In this document: positions 41,061-59,485 of the stretch, one piece after another
Layout: each line of letters begins with the position of its first letter
Position numbering within the stretch: the first letter of the stretch is position 1
NCBI GenBank assembly: GCA_949752745.1
Contig: OX457027.1
Span: forward strand, 58,470,053 to 58,534,052
Length of the DNA stretch: 64,000 nt
Direction of reading: 5' to 3'
DNA from: Protula sp. h YS-2021
Lineage: Eukaryota; Annelida; Polychaeta; Sabellida; Serpulidae
Position numbers and translations under genes: made by a program
Notes under the pieces: generated by a model
The model's database searches: none
What the model saw: only the letters and a program-made list of their open reading frames with translations
What the model was told of the DNA's origin: nothing

Positions 41061-44000
41061 AGCTGAAATCCAGCAGAAATATAAAAAATAAAAAAAGACG
41101 TCATCTGTCAAATACAGGCCACCTTGATGTTTCTGGTTAAAAAAGTTGTCTCAACTTATTTTGCCCCGAACGTGTGAATAGAACCGCTTACAAGATATTT
41201 AGCTTTGAATTACTCGTGACGCCGATGATGATGTCATAGGTCAACATTTTTTCATGCCTCAGCAGTCGACCGATATAACTATGTGTCTTAAGCGAGAAAA
41301 CTAACTATTGACTGACAAAAACAATTCCTTTTTCGAGTTTTAGACAATCACCATTGACTATTATTGTTCATAAATTAGATTCGCCTTCAGACTTTATTAC
41401 ATAAAACTTGCATTCAAGACGGTTTGTAAATACCATTTGTATTTGTATTTCATCGGAATATAACGGTGTGTTCAGTTCAAAGTAGTTTCTTCGAATGAAC
41501 GGTATATCACAGTTGCCTAATCTCCGGTTTTATGCATTATGTTTCTCGGTCTTCACGTAAGTTTATACAGTCAGAAGGGGTTTTCAAAATAGAAAATTAT
41601 TATTTTTGCATATTTCAAACCTACATATATTGGCATTCGGTTTAGGTATCCGTGTCAAAATAAGGGCAGTTTTACTGAAAATATTTAATTAGCATCCAAG
41701 CAAACTGAAAACAATGAAGAAAATGTAAAAAGCTGAAACCACACTTCTCTGTGTGTTATGCAAATGTAGAAAAATTTCTCAGGACACAATTGTGAACAGT
41801 TCTAGCTCTAAAAGTTATGATTTATGTACCTGCTTAGCAAAGTTAATTTGCAGTATTTGAGTCTGAATGTTAATACGGGACTAAAGTTCCCCATTAATTT
41901 CCAGTTTCTATCTAGACAATTAAATTTATATTTTGTTTAACAATGTTAAGTAATCACCACTTTACAGAAGCGATTCTATTTTCTTTCGAACGTTTGGATA
42001 TACCTCTGAGCATGGGGCAGTTTATGAATATTCAGCTTTCGAACAGTACTTGGAAAAGCACACAATGACAATGATAAAACACATTCATAAAAGCAGATGA
42101 ACACATACTGTCTTTTTTTGACTGCTGAAAAATAGGACTTGAAGTCTGTTAACGTTATTTCTATTCCCTTTCTTTCCCTAGACTTCAGAGAGCGAATAGT
42201 AGCATTTACTTTACTGCAGCTTAAATACAAACATTTTATGCTTAAGATGTTTTATAGATGAATGCTGGATGAAATACCGTCAGCCAAAATGTCGACTGCT
42301 CAAAGACCGACGGATGAAACTCCGATGGCAAAAACGTTGACAAATGTGAAAAGCGGATGAAACCTCGACTAACTACTTAATAAGTTCTATTAATAAACCT
42401 CTGACATGGTCAAATATGGAGTTATTTATAATCACTCCCCGCTACAAAAATAAACAATATCAAGAAATCGCGCCTCCAACTGATAAAGTTATTTTGTCCC
42501 ACTCTGAATTTTGACCAATAGATGAACTGGGGTCAAAGCAATTCAAAACTTTAAATACACACAGATTTCCGTCTAGCGAATTAAATCCAGACTTAAATTT
42601 ATGCTAGACAGGCTAGAAGCAATGTGCTCAGATGCAAACAGTGCCTTAAATAGACGCTGCATTAATCTTTAAATATGGAGTACGTTTAAACAGGACATTG
42701 CTTTTACATTAAATTCGTGAAGGCAAGATGACAACTGATCAGTTCTTCTGATTACAACAGAGAGGGTGTAGCTGTTACTCAGACAAGATATTTCCCAATA
42801 ATACTCGTTGCAGAGTGTGGTCGAACTTAGATGCGCCTTTAAACTTGTCGACCTTTTTGCCGTAGACGTTTTAGCTGTAGACGTTTTGACCATTGACGTA
42901 TTTACCGCCCTGAGACCTTTAGTAACAAATATTTTGTTGATGTTTATAGAAGGAAAAGTTCTTCAAATTCTCTGACCCAAAATAAATATAAATATTATGG
43001 AAACTAACAGTTTGAAGTGAATACAGATCTAGGAAGCCTACAGAAGACGCTTTATGAACAAAGATACTTTACATATACAACAATGACGGACTGATGGTTG
43101 TATGTACAGTAGACGCACCAGAACGAAAACTTAAATCTGCCATAAATGCTACTTCCAAATAGGACGATGTAAATCTCATCTTTGATATATTCCAAAAAGA
43201 TCCACTTAAAATCCTTTTCAAAATATAAAAAGAAATTGAAATCTGGTAATGAGGAGACGTGATTTCGCTAATAGTCTACTTTTGGTAATATTACAAACTG
43301 AAATGTCACATTTACTAACACCGGAATCCTAGTTTCGTAGTCGTAGTTTGTTAACAGGTGGATTCTTTCTCCTCTATACCATAGTGCTCACGAACTAAGA
43401 AGGCTTTATGAATGTGAGTGTTAGTTTATCGTGAAACACCGACTTTTTTAATTGATTTTAATAGACAATAGCCGTAACTCTAACTCCTACAAGTGTTGTA
43501 TTCGTGTAATGCAGGAAAAATACTTTACAGTTTGTCAAGTTTATAATCAGCCCAAAGGAAATGGCGAGATACCTTGCTAAGAAGTCTTATTATGGTCCAT
43601 CAAATCAAAAAACAACAGCAAATAAAAAAGCAAACAAAAAAACAAACAAAACACATAAAAAAAAAAAGAATTTTAAATTTAAAAAACTTCAACTCGTAGT
43701 TTGTCTGGTTTACATAATTCATATGCGAATAGGGATGAAAGAAGCATAGGATCCAATGGTCAGCTTTAAGAATTCAGAGGTGTTACAAATAACGAAAATG
43801 TAACGTGTGCGACAGTTGCATTATCCCGTGAGGACATTTACCGGTCAAGGACACTTGATGTTGTTTTAAATGCCGCATAATATTGTCTGGCACACTTCAT
43901 CATTTATCAGCGGTTTACATCTTATTGTTCTGGCAACTGACGTATATCTCTTCATGTGACTCTTCAAGTGCAAAGAAAATACGTAGTTAGGAAAAGATTT

Positions 44001-46380
44001 CACCTGGCGTTTTGATCAAAGGACAACGTGCTTGTATAAGAGTGTACACATTTCCCGAGATGGTAAGGAGTTATGAGAGCAGCCCATTGGGTAATTTGGT
44101 GATGTGCAGAACGAAGGATTTTTGAAAACATTATGGATATGTATATCTTCATGATTAAGCATTTCCATGCAGAACGGAAAAAAGACAAAGGCTGCTGATC
44201 TGAGATCTTCGGTAATTTTAATGTATCTTTCACAACGACGCTTTGGTTTTTTTTACATTCTGCCTTGAGAGAAGAATATTCTGTGTTGGCTTATTTAAAC
44301 AGTTTTGTCGCTGATACCAAAAAATATCTAAAAGGCAAAAGCTAATAAAATAAATTTCAAAGAGCTCTTCTCCTATTCCAATTTTAGTTTGTTATTTTTA
44401 TCACATGTAATCACAACTGCGTAATATAACTACAGCAGAAAAATTTAGTATCAAAGCCTGGGATTTACTCTATTTTAGTTACGCAGGAGATATTGCTTTC
44501 AAACAGTTAAAAATAGAAAAAAAAACTCGTGAAGTCGATAATCATTTTCAACGCGATTCAGTTCGAGAAAGCTCGGTTAATCCTTGGTAAAAAATAAGAT
44601 AAAATTCTTTTTGCCATATGTCGGATTCTTCTATTTTCACTTTATTTACAAGCACTGAAATTTGGTTGATTTGGTTAATTAAAAGATAAGTAAGGATTTC
44701 ATTGCATGAATAAGTGACTGAACTTATTTAAGTAAAGTAATTGCATGAATTTAAACGTAGCCTTTGCTACTCATATAACAAAGCAGCACTACCAAATTAA
44801 TACAAAAACTTTGGTTGAAATTCGTCCCGACAGTCCACATCTCCCCCTAAAAGGACGACAGAAAGTGTACCAAGTAGATCAGCATTTTGATGTCAGCAAG
44901 ACTTTCTTATTAGTTTGTTTCAGTCGATTTGAAAAATTCGAATTGATTATTACCGAGGCTGAGCAGACACTTATTGCAGTCACTATCACAGTGCGACATT
45001 GTTTATAAAATACTGCGTAGTTTATTTGCTATTTGTTATTGGTAGTTCAATTGGTACTAAGGCTATTTATTCACGATGTCTAATGGCGACCTTTAGACTC
45101 CTTAATAATTGTCAGTTTCCAAGAGAAACAAACAAACAAACAAGTCGATAAATATATTTTGGAGCCTATCAAAAGGATTGCAATTCAGTTCCCTGCCTTA
45201 ACCTGTGGCAAAATAATGGATTGCAACGAGACAATTGCAGTCTGGATCAGATAAGAAAATGGATCAGATAAGTAAATTGCGGCAAATCAGTGACATTTTG
45301 CTGCTAGACGTCCTGTCTCATCACCCTCTGGCGTGAGTATCATTGTTTCTACTTGTGTTCTAATTAATCCATATATTAATCTAATGTACCGCCTGACGAT
45401 ATTACAAGCATAGTCTAGTACATGTTGATCTTGTTTCGAAGAGCGAAGTTTTAAAGCTGTAATAGAGTAAATCTTCTGAGATAGCTACATCTTTGTTAAC
45501 ATTCAGTCAAACAGAATTCAAAGAATATTGCTGCCTTTGTCTTTGATCTAGGATAAATATATTTGATTGCCTTGTCTGATTAATGTATTATTAAGGCAAA
45601 TAATATTACAAACCCATTTGTGAAATGTGCTCCCAGTTAGAGCGCTTGTGAGCTCCATGCACGATACTTAACGCTTGGCAAATCGAAGACTTGCATGAAG
45701 TTGTACGGGGCCAGTGTTTCGGACCTTTTCTCTCTGTACTGGTCCGCCATGTTGTCTTTTTTATTCCTCTAACCATACTGGTCCTATGACTCCCAAATTT
45801 CGCACATATATAAATTATTTCGAAAATATTTTTTGCCAAGTGTTTAATATTGCGACTTTGATAGGTTGTCGCTTTAGCAAGTTTTAATAGATAAATACAG
45901 ACCTAGTAAACAAAATGATTTGTGTCATGCAGCTTGTTACAACTGTGTCAGCGTCTCTATGCTGCTTTGTGTTTTTAATTTATGACGTCATAATACAGCA
46001 ACATACAACTTTCTTGCTTTTTAATGTTTTTAAGTACATAATGTCATTTTCATACTATTCAACTGAAGTGCCCATTTTACACCATTTGTATTTAAAAAAC
46101 AACAAAAAGCTGTTGGGATAATTCTAGACCATTAATTCTTCAAATAAGTTAGGGAATTCGAGCAATTTATTCTATTCTGGTAATTTTGAGATTTTTTAGA
46201 TTATTATTTGCATAATGAACTTTGCAGCTGATCTTAAGGTTTCGTTTTTGTTAAAGTTTAGTGTTTTAAATGGTGAGATTCAAATATTTATGCAGGTTTA
46301 GAGAACTGCACTGAAAATTACTCCCAGATAAATTATTCGAAAGGAATTCGTGACTTACCATGATTATATAAAAGTATATT
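41061..46380. other. Spacer upstream of the LRRK2-like gene
   Basis: AT-rich. 42275-42345 and 42845-42905 contain related AAAACGT(C/T)GAC-like words in opposite orientation, possibly the ends of a MITE. No gene recognised; 46200-46456 should contain the promoter/5'UTR of the plus-strand gene. Confidence 0.4.
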
Positions 46381-46456
46381 TATGTGTATTTATCATGCCG
46401 TATTCGGTGTTTCAGCTCCCGTAAACAATTGCTACGGTAGTAAATCTCAAGTAAAA

Positions 46457-51480
<5,024 letters not shown>

Positions 51481-51587
51481 GTGCGTATTTCATCTTTTGC
51501 AGTAAGCACTGCGTTTTTATCGTACTCGTATATTTTTTCAGATCTGTAATATCACTGATCTATATCAGATCCTCAAATAATTGTGAA

Positions 51588-52014
51588 TGGAATGCCATTT
51601 TCACATTTATTAGGCAGTTATTGATATCAGGGATTAATTTTTGTTCTCTAAAATGAAATTTTTGATATCAAGAATTAATTTTTGGTATCTGTAATTATAT
51701 TTTTGATATCTCTAAATGTATTCTTAACCTCTAAAAATAATTCTTGACATCAATAAATATTTAGACATGTAAAAAAATATTTATTGACATCAAAAATCAC
51801 ATATTACTCTCTAAAATTGTTTTTTAGATGTCATAAGATGACATTTCGTTAAATTTTAAATAAATGTAAATTTTTTTTTGATATGAAAAATTAATTTTTA
51901 AAATGCAATTATAAATAGCAAAATATAAATGAATGAGATTAACATTAATTTATTGATATCTTTAATTATATTTTCATATAAAAAATTAGGGATTAAATGT
52001 TAAAATGGCATTCA
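51588..52014. mobile_element. GATATC-rich MITE-like element with 11-bp target duplication
   Basis: 427 bp, starting TGGAATGCCATTTTCACATT and ending with the inverted partner (AATGTTAAAATGGCATTCA). It is flanked by a perfect direct repeat ATAATTGTGAA at 51577-51587 and 52015-52025. The interior is degenerate GATATC-centred palindromes as in the copy at 26356-27644. An 11-bp duplication falls in the range made by Mutator-like transposases, but no transposase is present and the family is not proved. Confidence 0.8.
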
Positions 52015-52025
52015 ATAATTGTGAA

Positions 52026-53168
52026 GTAGTATATAACGGTTTGTTTATATTTATTCATCATTTTCTCCAGTACATTTCTTAGAACCAAGTCAACGTTTTC
52101 TTTTATTTTAAGAAGTATTTAATTTGATTTTGATACTTCTGAATGCAAAAAAGATCATTAATTGAAGTAGAGGTATCTCTTATAGAGATGCTTACAGATA
52201 TCTTGATTTAGACGTGTCTATAATTTAGGTATATTTCATTATCTGGAAATATATAAATGCTTAGAGATATTTCTAGCCTAAGATATGAATTAAAGATATC
52301 TTTAACTTAATAGTAAATGCTTAGACATATTATTCCTAATTATGGAAATCTCTTACTAAATTATGGAGGTCTCTAAACTGAATTCACATAAATTTTAAGA
52401 AATATATTTCATTGAATTTTAGATATAAATATTATTTAGAAATCGTTCTAAATAATTTTAGATAAGTTAAATTATTGCAGATACCTTTTAACTGAATTAA
52501 AGATATAAATTAAATTAGAGATATCAAGAACCCTCAATTACAGATTCTCAGTAATATTCTATAAATATATGCGTACATCCCGGACCATGTTAAATGCATG
52601 TTATTTATTATTTATGCAAAAATATCCAGACAAAATCCAACAAACATAGAAACAAGCATATATTTTCAAAGTGCTGTATATGCCTTTTTTATGTGCATAA
52701 TACAAACTTCATACACCATTTGATATCTTTATTTCTCAAATCGATATTTATTGCCTTCGAGTAAAAACATTTTAGACAAATACCCAGCTATGTGGTGATG
52801 AAAAAACCCTTTGCTTTGAAAGTCCCTTAGAGCGGTAACTATGGAAGAATGTCGAGCGCTGATGTAACACGATTTAATAATAACTACAATACCAAGGCAG
52901 AACACCTGTTGCCCTGTTTTCGGGAGTGCGTCATTTACCGCAATTTTGTTCACAGGCTTCGTCCAGTTAAACATGACCGTCATTGCTCGGTAGATGTCGC
53001 TTTTGTGAGCTGCCGATTGACATGTTGCGAGATTCATTCACCATGGAAATTAGAATCTGCCACAAACATTTGACGAAAGCATGTTGTTTCCTGGTGTGAT
53101 AGATACTTGGACAAATTATCGGATTGAAGTAAAAATTCAAAAGAAACAAACATAAAGAAAGGCGCTAT

Positions 53169-53229
<61 letters not shown>

Positions 53230-54259
53230 GCTTTACATCTTTTATATAAAAGGCCGTTATGGCACCGTACCTGTACAATTTCTACACTTGTTTTTCTTGT
53301 TGCTTTGCCATGCTTGCTTTCGAGTGCCAGGCCTGGTGCATCAATGGCACTGCTGTATCTTGCTTCTACCCCTTTTTTCGGTGTTTGGTTTCATCCCTTA
53401 AGAATTTGGTTTGAAAACTGGACTACATTCAGTCCCATGTAGCGACACAATGGCTCGTTAGATAATCCAATCATAGACCAGGGTGAATGTCAGGAAGGGT
53501 ATTATGTTACGTTACACTTTTTGAGTGACCGGTGGTCAGTCGGTCGGTGGTCAACAAACCGGTGGTCATTTGGTGGGTGGTCACTTGACCTATGCTTGTG
53601 GATTTCGTTGCATTTTCACCAAGGTGATGAAATTTTAAAAAAGCACATATTTGTATTGTAATTCTGCGTTGTCGATGTATTTTAGTGTAACTGGCAATGC
53701 TTTCATCATAACATGAGCTTATAAAAGATCGGCTCGTTACGACAAAGGTGCTATTTAGACTCAGTTGGAGAACGGTATTATTTCAAAGGCGCTCTTCATT
53801 CCAAACTTGTCTTTCCCAAGTTCCTAATTTTTACGGTTTTCCTAAAAACTTCTGGTCGAAAGGAAAGGGTTTCATTTTCTCATCATACGGCGGAATCAGA
53901 TAAATTACACATTTTAAATAGGATTTAACTATTTTGTTAACCAGATGATAAATTCTGGAAATAACCACATATAATTTGAACTTCAGTGAAGATTTCATAC
54001 TGCTAGGCACGCGTTTTGAAATTCTAAAGAGGCGACTGACTTACACTGAAAAGTCAACATTCAATGAAAACATTCAATGAAAATAGAGTTTGCCTGGTGC
54101 CGTCATTTTGTTTGCAATATCTTTCACTGCCCAGCGCTTTGACGAAGAACATAACGCATAATCTGTCCACTGAAAAAGATTTAAGCCAACCATGGGCATC
54201 CTATGACATCGATGTGGTTGAATTAACGGCGTCATTCAAGCAAAAAGTTTTCTGGTCTA
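52026..54259. other. Spacer between convergent genes
   Basis: 52140-52560 is AT-rich with many GAGATAT/AGATATC words, possibly more debris of the same MITE family. 53165-53229 is an (AAT)n repeat. 53490-53590 holds a short imperfect tandem of GGTGGTCA-containing units of about 16-18 bp. No LRRK2 LRR/ROC/kinase exon is recognisable on the plus strand. Confidence 0.5.
53165..53229. repeat. (AAT)n microsatellite
   Basis: About 21 perfect AAT/TAA units. Confidence 0.95.
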
Positions 54260-57200
54260 CTATCTCTCTTTAGATGAGTGCAGCATAGTTACGTCCATTA
54301 AATAACGTGGTTTCTTATCCCCACCTTCCGTCCAAATCCCCTCTTCTGAGCTACGACACAATGCCTTCAACCAAAACAGCCTCCTTTCTATCATTAACAT
54401 GATTGACAGCTGTTGCTGTTTCACCATATTACATCGCGTTTGAGTGACAATCTCGTATGACGTTGTGTTCATCATAGCAATTAACATATTGAGTAATAAG
54501 ATAACTGCAACAATAGCGTACACTATTAATAGCAATTTTGTAAACAAATAATGACGTGACTCCTCAATTGACTGTTTCCGGTCCAAGTCTGTCACGACAT
54601 TCATCATGTCGTAGAAGACCTTGCTTATTGCTATCTCCGCATCTCCCATATACGTAAACATGGCATTCATAGCGAAGGAGAAACCCGCCAATACAATACT
54701 ATAAACGGCCAGAAAGTATATCAGATCACTGAGGAATAAGTTCTGGATCATTAGGGAGAAGCGGCATGTGATTCGACAGCCTCTTGTGAAAAACAGGACA
54801 AAGATCCAGCCAAGAAGGAGAGACATAGCTAATGCGATGTCCTGGCTGGGGTCCTTGGATGCGTACAAAAGAAACCACTGTAGCGTGCATGAAGAAAATC
54901 CAAGATTTACACACCTGCAAGCAAAACGGTTCATTAATGGCAAAGCAAGTGCCTGCAATCAAGAATTATTTTAAAACGATTAAAAATAAGTTAAATTTCT
55001 CTGAGCTTGTCCAATGTAACGAAATTTCAGTGGTGTACACAATTTCAGTGATTTTTCTCCAGCGCACTTAATTCCAATCACGGCTTGAGGTCACGCAACT
55101 CTACCCAGTCCCGCATGTGCTTCACTGTTTACGTATTTTCTTTCAAACTAATTCCAAGATTTTCTGCAACACTACAACTGCAACAGTGATTAATTTTTCT
55201 TTTAATAATTAGGTGTGCTTACACAAAAGAAGTTTAATAAAGCAATATACAGTGAAACCTCAACATCGGACCACCTCCTTATTGGGACCACCCCTGTATT
55301 TTTATTGGATTCAATGTTTAGTATCCAAAAAAACCTTTGGTGATTATAGCATTCGGTTTGGAAATTTTCGATTTCGAAATTTTTCGGTCATTTCCAGTCA
55401 CATTCTTGGGCTGTCTCTGATGGGAGTGAACTGGAACGGGACTGAGGAAAACTGGTCTTATTTCTGAGGTGGTCTTAATTCCTGGTTCCTGGTGCGTGTT
55501 AGAAATATATGTTTCCTATTACCACATCAGTGTTACCTGTATGGTCCGTTGCCAATGGTGGTCCACTCAGACTTGACACACTTGATCAGCCTCATCGCTA
55601 CATTCTGATTGGTCATATACTGTATCCGGTAAGGTCTATTGCCAAACAGGTCTAAAATCTCCAGTAGTATATAAATTGCGGGCAGGATAGTAAAAATAAC
55701 TAGCCACCATTTGACGTCAAAAGAGTGGCCCTTCTCTACAACAAACTTCGTAAACAGAGGGCTGCTGTTGGCCTCGATGGTACAAGCCGTGAAGGAAATC
55801 ATATACAGGATGTGGATCAAGCACCAGAATATGTATATCAGGCGGTAGGTGCTCCATTTCTTTTCTAGAATAGTTCTAATCGGTTCCAGGGAGAATGCAT
55901 CAATATCATCGGTGGGCGAGTTATCGGTACGCCGTGAAAGAAGTTGCCCAGTGTGCGCCAATATGTGAAGCAGTGAAAATTTGTTGTATTTCAGGCCAGC
56001 AAAGCTGATGATTTCCGTGACGTCATATGTTACCCAGGCAATTGAACCGAGCTTGCTCTGCGGAATCTTGTATATTTTATCCAACGTTAGCATGTGTTTG
56101 AGAAGAGGGGACATCGTGATTGCGGCCATTGCTAAGGGTGTGTAACCGTCTTCGTTGCGGAGGCTCAAAAGTTGCTTGAAAATGTCCACCTGCATTTGGC
56201 TGACCTGAAGCTCGCGATGCTCCGGATTCTTGCTATCGTAATTCAAAGTCTCCGCTCGAACGTAAGCCGCTTCCCAAATGGTGTCGAAAATCATCTTGTA
56301 ATCATGTCGGTCGCGGTAGTTTGCGGACTGCATTATGATGGAATGCAGCAGTGTATTTCCATGATCGTTCTGCAGAGCCATATTCCCACCATATTTCACG
56401 AGCAATTTGACAACTTCGCAATGCCCCGCCCAAGCCGCTGCTGTAAGGCATAACTGACCGTGGGGATGGCGCGTCTTAAAGTAGTGCCCATCCGCTAGTG
56501 TATTGATAAGTACTTGTCTCTCCGGCCCCTGCAATGCCAGGAGTAGCTTCTCTATAACGCTGACGTCACCATTGCCGACCGCTACATGCAATCCGGTTTG
56601 GTTGTGGTATTCTTCCGTTTCATACTTGGCTAAAATTAAAGCCGGGTCTTTCATACCCAGTAGAAAGTCAATCGTCTCAACATGGTTGTAAAGTAAAGCG
56701 ACGTGTAAAATAGTAGCCGACGACTCCGGCTCCCGTAGTTCTTTTTCATGCAGCTTGAGGCCGCTTTTCTGGATGATTTTGCACAATATTTTTATAACAT
56801 CCACTTTGTTCAGTTTCACAGCCCTGAACATAGTTTCCAGGAATTGAGGCCGATCCTTGTATAGCATTTTCGCATAATTTGCTACTAAGGACTGCAGACC
56901 TGACAACGACTCCTCATTCTGGGGGTCTTCCATGCTGCCCCCTGTTGTCAGTTTGGTGCGACCTTTAGGAGAACATTGTTTCTTTTTGGTGCGACTGTCC
57001 GTCTTGTTGACAGACGATAGAAACGGTGTAAATTCACAGGAGAAGCAGCCCATGTCAACACTGACCATATCTTCTTGACCGCTCAGCCGCTGTGAAAGAT
57101 AAAGACGAGAATTATGGAGAATTGTTAATGGCCCTGTGCAGCAGTATGGAAGGACGAATGGGTCCAGTGAAAAAAAATTATGTTATTTTCTCAGTCTATG

Positions 57201-59406
57201 TGTCCCAACCCCGTATTTTGTCCACCGTGAGGAATCAAAAATGTTCTCCTACGAATCACCTTAATACGCCGATTTACAGTCGCGATGGGATTTCAGTGAT
57301 CAAGGGTGTAGCGTGAGAGGGAATCCCAGGTGTCCTGGCGCTCCTACCCCCTTTAAGCCCGGGCATCCTTTCGGAAGCCTGTACAACCTTCTGTAAAGAA
57401 AGCAGTCCTTTTCTTCCATGATTTGGTCTAAATTCCGCCTCCAAATAAAGGAATAAGAATGTTACGGGTCTCATTTCGGGTGTGATTTTGATTCCGGGGT
57501 GGCTTTTTCCAGGTTTTATGCTTTATTTAAGAGCAGAAACCCTGCTGAACTTTTTCGAGTTCCACATAAAATCATGCCACGCACTCATTGAGAATGGGTA
57601 CGATTTTATTTTAGAGAGGAGAAGGTGGAAATGTTTCTTATGTGAACGAACTCAGTATCGAGTGTCCATTTTCTACACGTGATAATTTCTCCCGCATCCG
57701 ATAGCTGCAGTTTAAGTAATATCTGGAAGTAATTACAGTCAAACCTCATTCTGGACAAACCCTGAAATACCGGACAACTGCCAATACTGGACAAGAATTC
57801 TCAGTCCCGTTTTTCCCCATTGGTTTACATGACCCCTGAAATACCGGACACCTCTATATACGGGGCAAAATCCGCCCGTCCCCCCGTTGTCCGGTGTAGG
57901 CAGGTTTTACTGTACATGGTTTCCGGTGGAAGCAGTGCTCTGAAACTTGCTTCATTTACTACCATTCACTTCTTCATTGACAAAACATGGCGTGATGATG
58001 AAGCCTTTTTGTACGTCAGATTGTGCGTTAGCCGTCAAATTCAACACAAGCAGCAACTTAATTGTATATAGAAATAAACACTACAGAGAGAGGCCGATTG
58101 ATCAGAATCCAGTGATTTTTTTCCCTCTTGCTATGATTGATTTGTAAGTATAGATCCTAAGGAGTCATTTACGTTGGTGGGATAATTTTTACTCGGATTA
58201 CCATTGCTGTAGTTTCGCTGCACCAGTTAGTTATTATCTTTATAGACTACGTAAATCAGGCCAATCGAAGATATCAGTTTCCTGCTTCTTCGTTATGTCA
58301 GATTATACAGCCGTCGGAAATTACGCGGAGTGTACGTAACTAAACAGGTGATATAACAACAATTAAACGCCATGATAGCTGACATTAGGAGCCTTATGAG
58401 CAGATAAACCGGAAGAAAGCCTAGATAAAATATTCCTCTGATTTCTGTTTTTTTTTTTCACTTATCAGGTCAAAAGGTACAGATGGCAAATATTTTTTGA
58501 ATTGGACTTAAAATTTAAAATTTTTGCTGCTCACAAGGACAAGACAGCAGAGGTTTATTCTATTGTAGCGTAAATGATATATATATATATATATATATCG
58601 AATAATTCAAACTGAACCCTTGTTTGATATGACGGAAGACTGACCTGTGGCAAGAGTTCGTTTGGTTTATACCAGTCAGTATCATCATCAGCAAAGCTGT
58701 GGATTCCGTACTTATATCCGGTGTTCTCCGCTCTAACTTCCGGTTCTTCTGTCGGTTCTGAACCATCGGGGTAGACATCTGGACTCTGTTGTGTCACTGT
58801 AGGGATCAGTTCCTTGGTTGCGCCAAGCAGGTTTGCGCCTTGCGCCATAGGGGGCAGAAAGTATTGGTTCTGATGCAGTTCTTCAGATGGGGCGAATGGG
58901 GATGAAGAACTGTTGCCACTGTAGTATATAACATAAAAATGCCTGAAATTACGTAAGGCGAATGATAGTTTACGGAAAGAACATTAATCACTGGGATATT
59001 TAAAGTTTTGGTTTAAGTCAGTGATAAAAAGCGAGTCATGGGGTTTCTGTGTGCACTGTTTACGACTGGTGTTGCCAGCTCGTGTTTAGCGATAGCTTAA
59101 ATTGATTTCTCTGGTTTAAAACACGGAGGTGCGGCAAGAGGCTGGGGGGGGGGGGGGTGGTGGGGTGGGGGTGGGTTTGGCAGTGGCATTGGTAAAATCT
59201 TGGCAGAGAAAAAGTTTTCATAAGGATTGAGAATAAATTGGAAATAGCTGGTGAACTGGTATATTTCTTGTGGAACGGATTAAAGACGGAAATTTTACTT
59301 TACTTCGCACATCAGGATGTCTGAAAGGGGCAAAGAAATGTAGAGTACTACCTAAATTTAGTGCTGAAAGTTTGAGTCATAAATTATTCACTTATTACGT
59401 TTCATT

Positions 59407-59485
<79 letters not shown>

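Noticed and set aside
46382..46456. Upstream ATG of the LRRK2-like frame as the start
   Set aside because: The 25 residues it adds show no similarity to the family, while the ATG at 46457 has the better context and an Ala-rich start as in the family.
57274..57474. Minus-strand frame upstream of TRPV exon 4 as extra coding sequence
   Set aside because: It lies in the predicted intron; exon 3 joins exon 4 directly in phase 0.
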